From positions 1-5,472 of the forward strand of contig DAOUVH010000095.1 in the NCBI GenBank assembly GCA_030667725.1: DNA of 5,472 bases. Reading direction: 5' to 3'. Positions 1-5,472 of this stretch are shown here, in pieces. The notes beneath the pieces were generated by a model, which was not told where the DNA came from, did no database searches, and saw nothing but the letters and a program-made list of their open reading frames with translations. The DNA is from Candidatus Cloacimonadota bacterium. Lineage in GTDB: Bacteria > Cloacimonadota > Cloacimonadia > Cloacimonadales > TCS61. Every line of letters starts with the position of its first letter. Positions within the stretch are counted from its first letter, which is position 1. The translations under genes and the position numbers were made by a program.

Positions 1-57
1 AAAGCTATAATCAATAAATTATATGATTCTCCCAAAATTTTAGTAAATGAAAAATAA
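1..57 (+). CDS. Possible C-terminal end of an upstream gene (partial)
   Basis: Frame 1 is open from the first base to a TAA at 55-57, giving 18 residues that end in KILVNEK. The other two + frames close within the first 15 bases. The composition (Lys, Ile, Leu, Asn, Tyr) looks like an ordinary protein end in an AT-rich genome. However, an open frame of 18 codons is expected by chance reasonably often, and nothing identifies a family. If real, it is co-oriented with hppA and separated from it by about 160 bp of non-coding AT-rich DNA. Confidence 0.27.
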   Translation, partial: KAIINKLYDSPKILVNEK

Positions 58-104
58 AGTATGATTCCCTAAGTTCTTTTTTTATAAAAACTTGATAAGA
101 TAAG

Positions 105-148
105 TGACAAGAAACTTGACAGTAAGGTTGTTGAATTAATTTTAGAAT
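105..148 (+). promoter_or_regulatory. Weak promoter candidate upstream of hppA
   Basis: A perfect -35-like TTGACA lies at 116-121, and a good -10-like TAGAAT at 143-148. The 21-bp spacing is too long for a standard sigma-70 promoter, so the pairing is doubtful. TTGACA also forms the right arm of an imperfect inverted repeat, TGACAAG-AAA-CTTGACA (105-121), with one A-A mismatch, which could be an operator or a coincidence. The region is so AT-rich that other -10-like hexamers occur, for example TATGAA at 184-189. The gene is expected to have its own promoter somewhere here. Confidence 0.2.
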
Positions 149-204
149 TAAATAAAAAGAGTGATATTACTTAACTTATGAAGTATGAATAAAAAATAAA
201 AAAT

Positions 205-209
205 GGAGG
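205..209 (+). promoter_or_regulatory. Ribosome binding site of hppA
   Basis: A GGAGG Shine-Dalgarno core lies 7 bases before the ATG at 217. It fixes the hppA start and shows that this organism uses canonical Shine-Dalgarno initiation. Confidence 0.85.
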
Positions 210-216
210 TTCATTA

Positions 217-2538
217 ATGGTACCAGCAATTTGGTATGTTGCACCCTTAGGAGCGATTACAGCACTAATTTTCGCTTTTATTTTTTATCTCGGAGTGAAA
301 AAAGAAGATCCGGGTAATGCAGAAATGCAGAAGATAGCAAAATATGTGCGTGAAGGTGCTTTTGCCTATCTCAAACAGCAGTACAAAGGCGTCGGAATTT
401 TCTTTATTGTAGCTTTTATTATCTTCAATATTATGGCTCACGTATTGCATGTGCTGCATTGGCTTATTCCATGGGCTTTTCTCACCGGAGGTTTTTTCAG
501 TGGATTGGCAGGTTGGATAGGAATGAATACTGCCACGCTGGCATCGAACAGAACTGCCCAGGGCGCTTCTGTAAGTTTGAATAAAGGACTCAAAGTAGCT
601 TTTCGGGCTGGTGCTGTAATGGGTCTTGTTGTTGTAGGGCTGGCTCTTATCGATATTACCGCTTGGTTCTACGTTTTGAATTATTTTAATTTCCCACTTC
701 ATACCATTACAGTGATCATGCTTAGTTTTGGAATGGGTGCTTCTACTCAAGCTTTATTTGCTCGTCTCGGTGGAGGAATCTACACCAAAGCTGCTGACGT
801 AGGAGCAGATCTGGTTGGAAAAGTTGAAGCTGGAATTCCTGAAGATGATCCTCGTAATCCGGCTACTATTGCAGATAATGTTGGAGATAATGTTGGTGAT
901 GTAGCAGGAATGGGTGCCGATCTTTATGAATCTTATGCCGGATCAATTCTAGCTACGGCAGCGCTTGGAATGGCAGCTGTAACCCAACTTTTCGGTCATA
1001 ATAGCGAGTGGGCGATCCGTTTTGTAACTGCTCCTATGGTTCTAGCCGGAGTAGGGGCGTTTCTTTCCATATTGGGAATTTATCTGGTTTCCACCAAAGA
1101 GAGTGCCGGAACCAAAGAATTGATGTTTGCCTTGAATAAAGGTGTATACGGCAGCTCGATTCTCATTGCAATTGTTGCTTATTTTGTTACAAAACTAATG
1201 CTTCCTGCTGAATATTCATTCGGCATATTCATGGCCAGTATAATTGGACTTTTTGCAGGAATCTTAATAGGTTATTTTACCGAACGTTCCACTTCTGCAG
1301 CCTACGCTCCCACCAGGGGTATTGCTAAGCAAGGTGAATATGGTCCCGCGACGGTTATCATCGATGGATTGGCTGTAGGAATGAAATCTACAGCAGCTCC
1401 GGTTATCATTATTGGTATTGCGATCATGGCTGCTTTCAGTGTGAGTAAAGGTTTTACAATTCCAGAATTGGGATTGTATGGAATCGGTTTTGGGGCTGTG
1501 GGAATGCTGGCAACATTGGGCGTTACTTTAGCTATGGACGCTTTTGGACCGATAGCTGATAATGCAGGTGGAAATGCTGAAATGTGCCAGCTTCCGGAAG
1601 AAGTTCGTAATAGAACTGATGCTCTAGACAGCGTGGGGAATACAACTGCCGCAACAGGAAAAGGTTTTGCAATCGGTTCTGCTGCGCTTACAGCAATGGC
1701 ACTTCTCGCTGCCTATCTGGAAGAAGTGAGAACAGGTTTAATACACCTTGGAATGAAGGTTATGACTATAGATTTTGGAAACGGTTTAGTTAGAACTGTT
1801 GATGTTGCAAATGCTTCAATTTCAGATTTTATAAACTACTATTCAGTTAACTTGATGAATCCCAAATTTTTGATCGGAATCTTCATGGGCTCAATGGTTA
1901 CTTTTGTCTTCGCGGCTTTTACAATGAAAGCAGTTGGAAGAGTAGCAGGGGAGATGGTGGCAGAAGTTCGTCGTCAGTTCCGTGAGATCCCCGGAATTAT
2001 GGAAGGTAAAGCTGAACCGGAATACGCCAAATGTGTTACAATATCTACTGTTGGAGCACAAAGAGAGATGGTTGCTCCTGCTTTATTAGGAATTCTTACT
2101 CCTATTGTTATCGGATTAATTCTGGGTGTAGGCGGAGTTATGGGACTTTTGGCTGGTGGACTTTCCACAGGATTTGTAATGGCGATCATGATGAATAATG
2201 CCGGTGGTGCCTGGGATAATGCTAAGAAATATATCGAAACAGGACATCATGGCGGTAAAGGTTCGGATTTTCATAAAGCTGCTGTTGTTGGCGATACAGT
2301 AGGAGATCCTTTCAAAGATACCTCAGGCCCTTCAATTAATATCTTGATTAAATTAATGAGTATGGTAAGTATTGTCTTTGCTGGTCTCATCGTGGCCTAT
2401 TCCCCGATGATCGAGGCAGTTTACAGTGGTAAAAAAGAGGATAAAGTAATAGAGAAGAAGATTGATGAAAAAATCATTGAAGAAGAAACTGAAGAAGCAA
2501 CTGAAGAAGAAACAACAAAATTGGATGTTACTGAGTAA
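217..2538 (+). CDS. hppA: Membrane-bound K+-dependent cation-pumping pyrophosphatase
   Basis: HppA hydrolyses pyrophosphate to two phosphates and pumps H+ and/or Na+ across the inner membrane. At 773 residues it is at the long end for the family, with about 16 membrane helices. The family signatures are intact: DVGADLVGK (194-202), the Asp ladder DNVGDNVGD (220-228), DAFGPIADNAGGNAE (441-455), and the C-terminal block with D667, D693, D697, K700 and D701, which binds Mg-pyrophosphate. The GNTTAATGKG segment has Ala478 where K+-independent enzymes carry Lys, so the enzyme should need K+. Glu238 in DLYESY sits at the gate position used by Na+-pumping members, so Na+ or dual Na+/H+ transport is plausible but not decidable by eye. 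Two oddities are a long, hydrophilic loop around 502-548 and a Lys/Glu-rich tail at 737-773. The start is fixed by GGAGG at 205-209. It is followed by a hairpin terminator. Confidence 0.97.
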   Translation: MVPAIWYVAPLGAITALIFAFIFYLGVKKEDPGNAEMQKIAKYVREGAFAYLKQQYKGVGIFFIVAFIIFNIMAHVLHVLHWLIPWAFLTGGFFSGLAGWIGMNTATLASNRTAQGASVSLNKGLKVAFRAGAVMGLVVVGLALIDITAWFYVLNYFNFPLHTITVIMLSFGMGASTQALFARLGGGIYTKAADVGADLVGKVEAGIPEDDPRNPATIADNVGDNVGDVAGMGADLYESYAGSILATAALGMAAVTQLFGHNSEWAIRFVTAPMVLAGVGAFLSILGIYLVSTKESAGTKELMFALNKGVYGSSILIAIVAYFVTKLMLPAEYSFGIFMASIIGLFAGILIGYFTERSTSAAYAPTRGIAKQGEYGPATVIIDGLAVGMKSTAAPVIIIGIAIMAAFSVSKGFTIPELGLYGIGFGAVGMLATLGVTLAMDAFGPIADNAGGNAEMCQLPEEVRNRTDALDSVGNTTAATGKGFAIGSAALTAMALLAAYLEEVRTGLIHLGMKVMTIDFGNGLVRTVDVANASISDFINYYSVNLMNPKFLIGIFMGSMVTFVFAAFTMKAVGRVAGEMVAEVRRQFREIPGIMEGKAEPEYAKCVTISTVGAQREMVAPALLGILTPIVIGLILGVGGVMGLLAGGLSTGFVMAIMMNNAGGAWDNAKKYIETGHHGGKGSDFHKAAVVGDTVGDPFKDTSGPSINILIKLMSMVSIVFAGLIVAYSPMIEAVYSGKKEDKVIEKKIDEKIIEEETEEATEEETTKLDVTE
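2479..2514 (+). repeat. Three-unit 12-bp tandem repeat in the hppA 3' end
   Basis: Three consecutive 12-base units read GAAGAAGAAACT, GAAGAAGCAACT and GAAGAAGAAACA. They differ from each other at one or two positions and are in frame, encoding EEET-EEAT-EEET (residues 755-766). They form the core of the acidic tail of HppA. Such an array is prone to copy-number change by slippage, and because the unit is a multiple of three the frame would be kept. Confidence 0.85.
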
Positions 2539-2561
2539 TCAAGTTCTATAAGAATAAATAT

Positions 2562-2594
2562 AAGAAGACGGGGTGCAAACCTCGTCTTCTTTTG
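2562..2594 (+). terminator. Likely intrinsic terminator of hppA
   Basis: Arms AAGAAGACGGGG (2562-2573) and CCTCGTCTTCTT (2580-2591) form a 12-bp stem with a single G-U pair and the loop TGCAAA. The 3' arm runs into a short T-run (TCTTCTTTT) before GG. The hairpin starts 23 bases after the hppA stop codon. The U-tract is short and overlaps the stem, so termination may be partial. The structure ends 11 bases before the next start codon, so it could also act on initiation of the phospholipase gene. The G-U pair is consistent with a + strand RNA structure. Confidence 0.72.
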
Positions 2595-2602
2595 GTTAGT
2601 TT

Positions 2603-4738
2603 ATGAAATGTAAAAATATATTGATTTTGATGATCATATTTACAATGATCTCTCTGCATTCGGAAGAGAAAGTTGGATTAGCTCTCAGCGGGGGAGGTGC
2701 TCGTGGTTTGGCTCATATTGGCATTCTAAAAGTACTTGATGAACTAAATATAAAAGTTGATTACATAGCCGGAACAAGTATGGGCGCAGTTGTGGGTGGA
2801 TTATATGCGATGGGATATTCTGCCAAAGAAATTGAAGAGATGATCCTCAATACGGATTTTGATAATATATTTGATGAAACTGTTTCGCGGGAAGATCTAT
2901 ATATCGGACAGAAAAGATGGATGCCCTATGCTAATTATTATTTTGACCTTGATGACAAATTTCGTCCCGGACTTCCCGAAGCTTTATTCTCAGGGTCACA
3001 ATTAATAAATACACTTTTTGATTATACATATGCAGCATCAAATATCAATGATTTCAATGAGCTTCCAATAGAATTCAAATGTGTGGCAACGAATATTTTA
3101 ACTGGTGAGATGAAAATTTTTGATAAAGGTAATCTCCATGAAGCAATGCGTGCTTCGATGTCTGCACCATCTATATTAGAACCCATGAAACTGGGAGATG
3201 AACTTTATATTGATGGTGGAATTAGAGCTAACTTGCCTTCCAACATTGTGAAAGAAATGGGTGCTGATACAATTATCGGTTTGCAGTTGAGTTCTGAATT
3301 AAGATCTATAGAGAATTTAGATAATCTTATCAAAGTATTAGATCAGACAATTAATTTCAGTATGACAGATAATGTAAAACGATCTATAGATCTCTGTGAT
3401 ATTTTGATTAAACCGGATCTTCTTACTCTTTCAAATTATGATTTTAACAGTAAAAAGAAAATTATTGATCTGGGAGAAATCGCGGCACGGGAGCATATTG
3501 AAGAACTTGAAAAACTTCCCAAACGGAAAGAGAAAAAATTTATTGATGCTGCACCATTTAAAATTAGCTTCGGAAAAATTTTGGTTAATGGTAATGAACA
3601 TTTAAGTAATGCAAAGATCAAGGAATATATTGGTTTGAAAAATGGTATCCAATATTCCAAAGAAGAAATTCTTCAAGCAATTGAAGGTGCACATAATTCC
3701 CAATTATTTAAATATATCTATCCTGTAATTGATCATGTAAATGAAGAATACGAATTAACTTTGAAGGTTAAAGAGAAGAACAGAAAACGGCTTGGTTTTG
3801 CTTTATCATCTAATACTGATCAAGAAGTAGTAGTTGGATTAACACTTGAATTAAATAATCTTGTCCAGCATAATTCAAAACTACTGGTAAATGCACAAGT
3901 TGGTGATAAAAACGAACTGAATGTAGATTACGTTAAGAATTTTGGTAAACACTGGGGAATTTATTTTAGAACTTTCCCATACGTTAAGGAGCAGAATCTT
4001 TATTCTTATGGAGAAGATCACACAAAAACGAACAGTGTTTATTCTGTGGAATATGGTGCAACTTCAGGTGTCGGGTTTTACGCAAGGAACTCTATTGCTG
4101 CTGAGCTTTATGGATACACCTATAGATCCAGGTTATATAAGCATATTGGTGAATTTGAGAATAGTGAGTTTTATTCTTCCGGATTAGGCATTAAACTTTA
4201 TCATGAAAGTTTGAATGATTATATTTTTCCAATGCACGGAGTACAATTCTTGGCAAAACTTTCAACTGCAAGAGAGGGAATCTACAGTGAAATAGGGAAT
4301 AAGAAATTTTATTCCAAATTAAGAATGTTGTTGCCATTTGGTAATAATTTCTCCGTAAAATATCAATTTGAATATGGTTCACATTTTGATAGTAAAGAAG
4401 AGGAATTCGATCCGTTTTATATAGGTGGAATTGATAGCTTTATGGGACTTTATCCGGCAGAAAAAAGTGCAGCAATTTATAAGATCAACACAATAGCAAT
4501 GAGATTTAATCCGATAAAAAATCTTTTTTGTGATATTCAATTTAACGTTTTACAGCTGGGAGATATAGATTACTGGACTCCTGAAGATGACTTTTTTAAA
4601 GCAGCTGGAATAAAACTGGGATATAAAACTTTCTTAGGATCATTAAGAATTGGTGCTGCTCTAGATGAGGATAAAGAAAATCACTTCTATTTCTCCTTTG
4701 GCTATAATTTCGATCCATTCGAGTTTTCAAGAAGATAA
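2603..4738 (+). CDS. Patatin-like phospholipase with POTRA and outer-membrane beta-barrel
   Basis: This 711-residue protein has the layout of PlpD-type (type Vd) autotransporters. A signal peptide covers about 1-20 (Lys-rich start, hydrophobic core, possible cleavage after LHS). A patatin domain covers about 23-300, with oxyanion-hole GGGARG (30-35), nucleophile Ser59 in GTSMG (57-61) and catalytic Asp204 in DGG. A single POTRA-like domain covers about 321-392, and an Omp85-like 16-strand barrel is expected over about 395-711. The catalytic dyad is intact, so lipase or phospholipase activity (A1/A2-like) is expected. The lipase would be threaded to the cell surface or held on the periplasmic side; sequence alone does not say which. 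The barrel has the glycine turn FYIGGIDSF but lacks the usual Arg of the L6 (V/I)RG(F/Y) motif, reading FMGL at 613-616. No Shine-Dalgarno is visible. An in-frame TAG at 2597-2599 makes this ATG the most upstream start possible, and it gives a complete signal peptide. The gene is noticeably more AT-rich than hppA. Confidence 0.92.
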   Translation: MKCKNILILMIIFTMISLHSEEKVGLALSGGGARGLAHIGILKVLDELNIKVDYIAGTSMGAVVGGLYAMGYSAKEIEEMILNTDFDNIFDETVSREDLYIGQKRWMPYANYYFDLDDKFRPGLPEALFSGSQLINTLFDYTYAASNINDFNELPIEFKCVATNILTGEMKIFDKGNLHEAMRASMSAPSILEPMKLGDELYIDGGIRANLPSNIVKEMGADTIIGLQLSSELRSIENLDNLIKVLDQTINFSMTDNVKRSIDLCDILIKPDLLTLSNYDFNSKKKIIDLGEIAAREHIEELEKLPKRKEKKFIDAAPFKISFGKILVNGNEHLSNAKIKEYIGLKNGIQYSKEEILQAIEGAHNSQLFKYIYPVIDHVNEEYELTLKVKEKNRKRLGFALSSNTDQEVVVGLTLELNNLVQHNSKLLVNAQVGDKNELNVDYVKNFGKHWGIYFRTFPYVKEQNLYSYGEDHTKTNSVYSVEYGATSGVGFYARNSIAAELYGYTYRSRLYKHIGEFENSEFYSSGLGIKLYHESLNDYIFPMHGVQFLAKLSTAREGIYSEIGNKKFYSKLRMLLPFGNNFSVKYQFEYGSHFDSKEEEFDPFYIGGIDSFMGLYPAEKSAAIYKINTIAMRFNPIKNLFCDIQFNVLQLGDIDYWTPEDDFFKAAGIKLGYKTFLGSLRIGAALDEDKENHFYFSFGYNFDPFEFSRR

Positions 4739-4746
4739 GACTATTC

Positions 4747-4777
4747 TGTAGTGACAGATCACAGATCTGTCATTATA
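4747..4777 (+). repeat. Hairpin 1 of the cluster downstream of the phospholipase gene
   Basis: A perfect 9-bp palindrome, TGACAGATC (4752-4760) and GATCTGTCA (4764-4772), encloses an ACA loop. If two G-U pairs are allowed, the stem extends to 14 bp (4747-4777). It begins 8 bases after the phospholipase stop codon. It is followed by TTATAACAG rather than a U-tract, so it is not a standard intrinsic terminator, although it could protect the mRNA 3' end. Confidence 0.75.
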
Positions 4778-4783
4778 ACAGTT

Positions 4784-4806
4784 GGACTTCTCGTCCCGAG
4801 GAGTCC
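4784..4806 (+). repeat. Hairpin 2 of the cluster
   Basis: Arms GGACTTCTCG (4784-4793) and CGAGGAGTCC (4797-4806) form a 10-bp GC-rich stem with one U-G pair and a TCC loop. This is a markedly GC-rich island in the surrounding AT-rich DNA. There is no U-tract downstream (GCATTGT follows). Confidence 0.75.
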
Positions 4807-4824
4807 GCATTGTACAATTGATGT

Positions 4825-4839
4825 GGAAGTTAAACTTCC
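4825..4839 (+). repeat. Hairpin 3 of the cluster
   Basis: The 15-base odd palindrome GGAAGTTAAACTTCC folds as a 6-bp stem with a TAA loop. Its core GAAGT-NN-AACTTC matches hairpin 4 at 11 of 13 bases, which suggests related units. As a DNA palindrome it could also be a protein-binding site. Confidence 0.65.
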
Positions 4840-4851
4840 TGAACAATAACA

Positions 4852-4872
4852 TTACGAAGTACAACTTCGTAA
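4852..4872 (+). repeat. Hairpin 4 of the cluster
   Basis: A perfect 9-bp palindrome, TTACGAAGT (4852-4860) and ACTTCGTAA (4864-4872), has an ACA loop, the same geometry and loop as the core of hairpin 1. It is followed by CGAGAAAAATATATAG with no U-tract on the + strand. Confidence 0.75.
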
Positions 4873-4893
4873 CGAGAAAAATATATAGTTCAA

Positions 4894-4919
4894 TCGAGAG
4901 TATTAAACCAGCTTCTCGA
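4894..4919. promoter_or_regulatory. Inverted repeat upstream of lon, possible operator
   Basis: TCGAGA (4894-4899) and TCTCGA (4914-4919) are perfect 6-base inverted arms separated by 14 bases, so the half-site centres lie 20 bp apart, about two helical turns. The element lies about 60 bp before the lon start, just ahead of a -35-like TTGACC (4933-4938), where a repressor of a heat-shock gene might bind. It does not match CIRCE or the other stress operators I know. Short arms such as these can occur by chance. Confidence 0.27.
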
Positions 4920-4972
4920 AAATAAATAATTATTGACCTTTAATATATGGAATTTTTTCCTACATTAAGGTT

Positions 4973-4977
4973 GGAGG
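4973..4977 (+). promoter_or_regulatory. Ribosome binding site of lon
   Basis: A GGAGG core lies 4 bases before the ATG at 4982. The close but workable spacing supports that start codon. Confidence 0.82.
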
Positions 4978-4981
4978 ATAA

Positions 4982-5472
4982 ATGGCTGAAAAAGATGTAA
5001 CATTAAATAAAAATAATTCGGGGACATTACCTGTAATTCCGCTTAGAAATTTGCTTTTAGCACCTAATACAATAATACCACTTCTGGTTGGCAGAGAGCT
5101 TTCTATCCATGCTGCTGAAACGGCTTTAGTAAGCGATAAAAGGATAATATGTGTAACCCAAAAGTTTGAAACTGAGACAGACGAAGATCCCAAAGCCAGG
5201 GATCTGTACCGGTATGGAACAATTTGCATGATCTTGCAGATAATGAAGCTTCCAGATGGAAATATGAGATTACTAGTAGAAGGTGAAAAGCGAGTAGTGA
5301 TAGAAAAATATCGCAGGAACAAGAAATATTTAACTGCAAATTATGTGGTTCAGGACAAAGTACTTTCGGAAAGTGAGTTGGAAAGTGAGGCATTATTACG
5401 TTCTTTCAGAAAAGTTTTTAAAAACTATGTTGATCTTAATCGGTCGATTCCAGAAGAAGCAATGATACCGCT
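4982..5472 (+). CDS. lon: ATP-dependent Lon protease, N-terminal part (truncated by window end)
   Basis: The frame is open from the ATG to the last base, giving 163 complete codons of a family whose members usually have about 780-850 residues. The visible part is the LON substrate-binding (PUA-like) domain. It shows the typical opening LPVIPLRNLLLAPNTIIPL (about 16-34), then VGRELSI, VTQKFETETDEDP, DLYRYGT and the hallmark LPDGNMRLLVEGEKRVVIE (about 91-109). Next comes the start of the helical region that precedes the AAA+ module. The ATPase and the Ser-Lys protease domain lie beyond the window, so an intact catalytic site cannot be confirmed. Lon is a cytosolic hexamer that degrades misfolded and regulatory proteins. 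A short hydrophilic extension (about 1-15) precedes the domain. The start is supported by GGAGG at 4973-4977. The 243-bp gap with hairpins suggests its own promoter. Confidence 0.95.
   Translation, partial: MAEKDVTLNKNNSGTLPVIPLRNLLLAPNTIIPLLVGRELSIHAAETALVSDKRIICVTQKFETETDEDPKARDLYRYGTICMILQIMKLPDGNMRLLVEGEKRVVIEKYRRNKKYLTANYVVQDKVLSESELESEALLRSFRKVFKNYVDLNRSIPEEAMIP

Noticed and set aside
71..93. Possible terminator of the upstream gene around the T-run at 76-83
   Set aside because: The only pairing is AAGTT (71-75) with AACTT (89-93) around A/T runs. There is no GC-containing stem before the T-run, as an intrinsic terminator needs.
265..750. 161-codon open frame on the - strand inside hppA
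   Set aside because: It is wholly antisense to conserved HppA coding sequence, has a low-complexity Ser/His/Lys/Asn composition and no recognisable domain, so it is a shadow frame.
3942..4187. 81-codon + strand frame inside the phospholipase gene
   Set aside because: It is an alternate frame within the conserved barrel coding region, with no ribosome binding site and no recognisable family.
4747..4872. Known ribozyme, riboswitch or CRISPR array in the hairpin cluster
   Set aside because: I see no hammerhead core (CTGATGA with GAAA) and no riboswitch core that I recognise. The units are not identical direct repeats with spacers, so it is not CRISPR.
4747..4872. Insertion sequence or integration site downstream of the phospholipase gene
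   Set aside because: There is no transposase fragment, target-site duplication or tRNA. The palindromes alone do not define a mobile element within this window.
4933..4966. lon promoter made of TTGACC (4933-4938) and TACATT (4961-4966)
   Set aside because: The spacing is 22 bp and the -10 box is poor. TAATAT at 4941 is only 2 bp after the -35 box. A promoter probably exists in this gap, but I cannot place it.
4960..5393. Two overlapping - strand open frames opposite lon
   Set aside because: Both are antisense to clear Lon N-terminal coding sequence and have no domain features.

Overview
The window is AT-rich chromosomal DNA from a Gram-negative (diderm) bacterium. It carries two complete genes and one truncated gene, all on the + strand. 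In order these are a membrane-embedded cation-pumping pyrophosphatase (hppA, 217-2538), a patatin-like phospholipase fused to a POTRA/outer-membrane beta-barrel (2603-4738), and the N-terminal part of the ATP-dependent protease Lon (lon, from 4982, cut by the window edge). The diderm call rests on the signal peptide plus Omp85-type barrel of the second gene. hppA and lon have strong GGAGG Shine-Dalgarno sites, which argues against typical Bacteroidota, where such sites are rare. A K+-dependent pyrophosphatase of this type is common in anaerobes. An FCB-group or Cloacimonadota-like anaerobe would fit, but that is inference and no taxonomic marker is present.

Layout: positions 1-216 are very AT-rich and hold perhaps the last 18 codons of an upstream gene (ending at 57) and a weak promoter candidate for hppA. 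hppA ends with an unusual Lys/Glu-rich tail encoded partly by a 12-bp tandem repeat. A 12-bp-stem hairpin with a short T-run, the likely hppA terminator, fills the 64-bp gap and ends only 11 bases before the phospholipase start codon, which has no visible Shine-Dalgarno site. The 243-bp gap before lon has no gene but contains four closely packed hairpins (4747-4872). None has a U-tract. Downstream lie a separate inverted repeat and the lon ribosome binding site.

The three genes do not form an obvious pathway. HppA conserves energy at the inner membrane using pyrophosphate, the patatin-barrel protein acts at the outer membrane, and Lon is a cytosolic protease. The terminator after hppA and the structured gap before lon suggest separate transcription units. 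The most unusual part is the hairpin cluster upstream of lon, which could be a structured RNA leader or, more probably, a dispersed palindromic repeat family. I found no convincing sign of a new multi-gene system, CRISPR array, RNA gene or mobile element.
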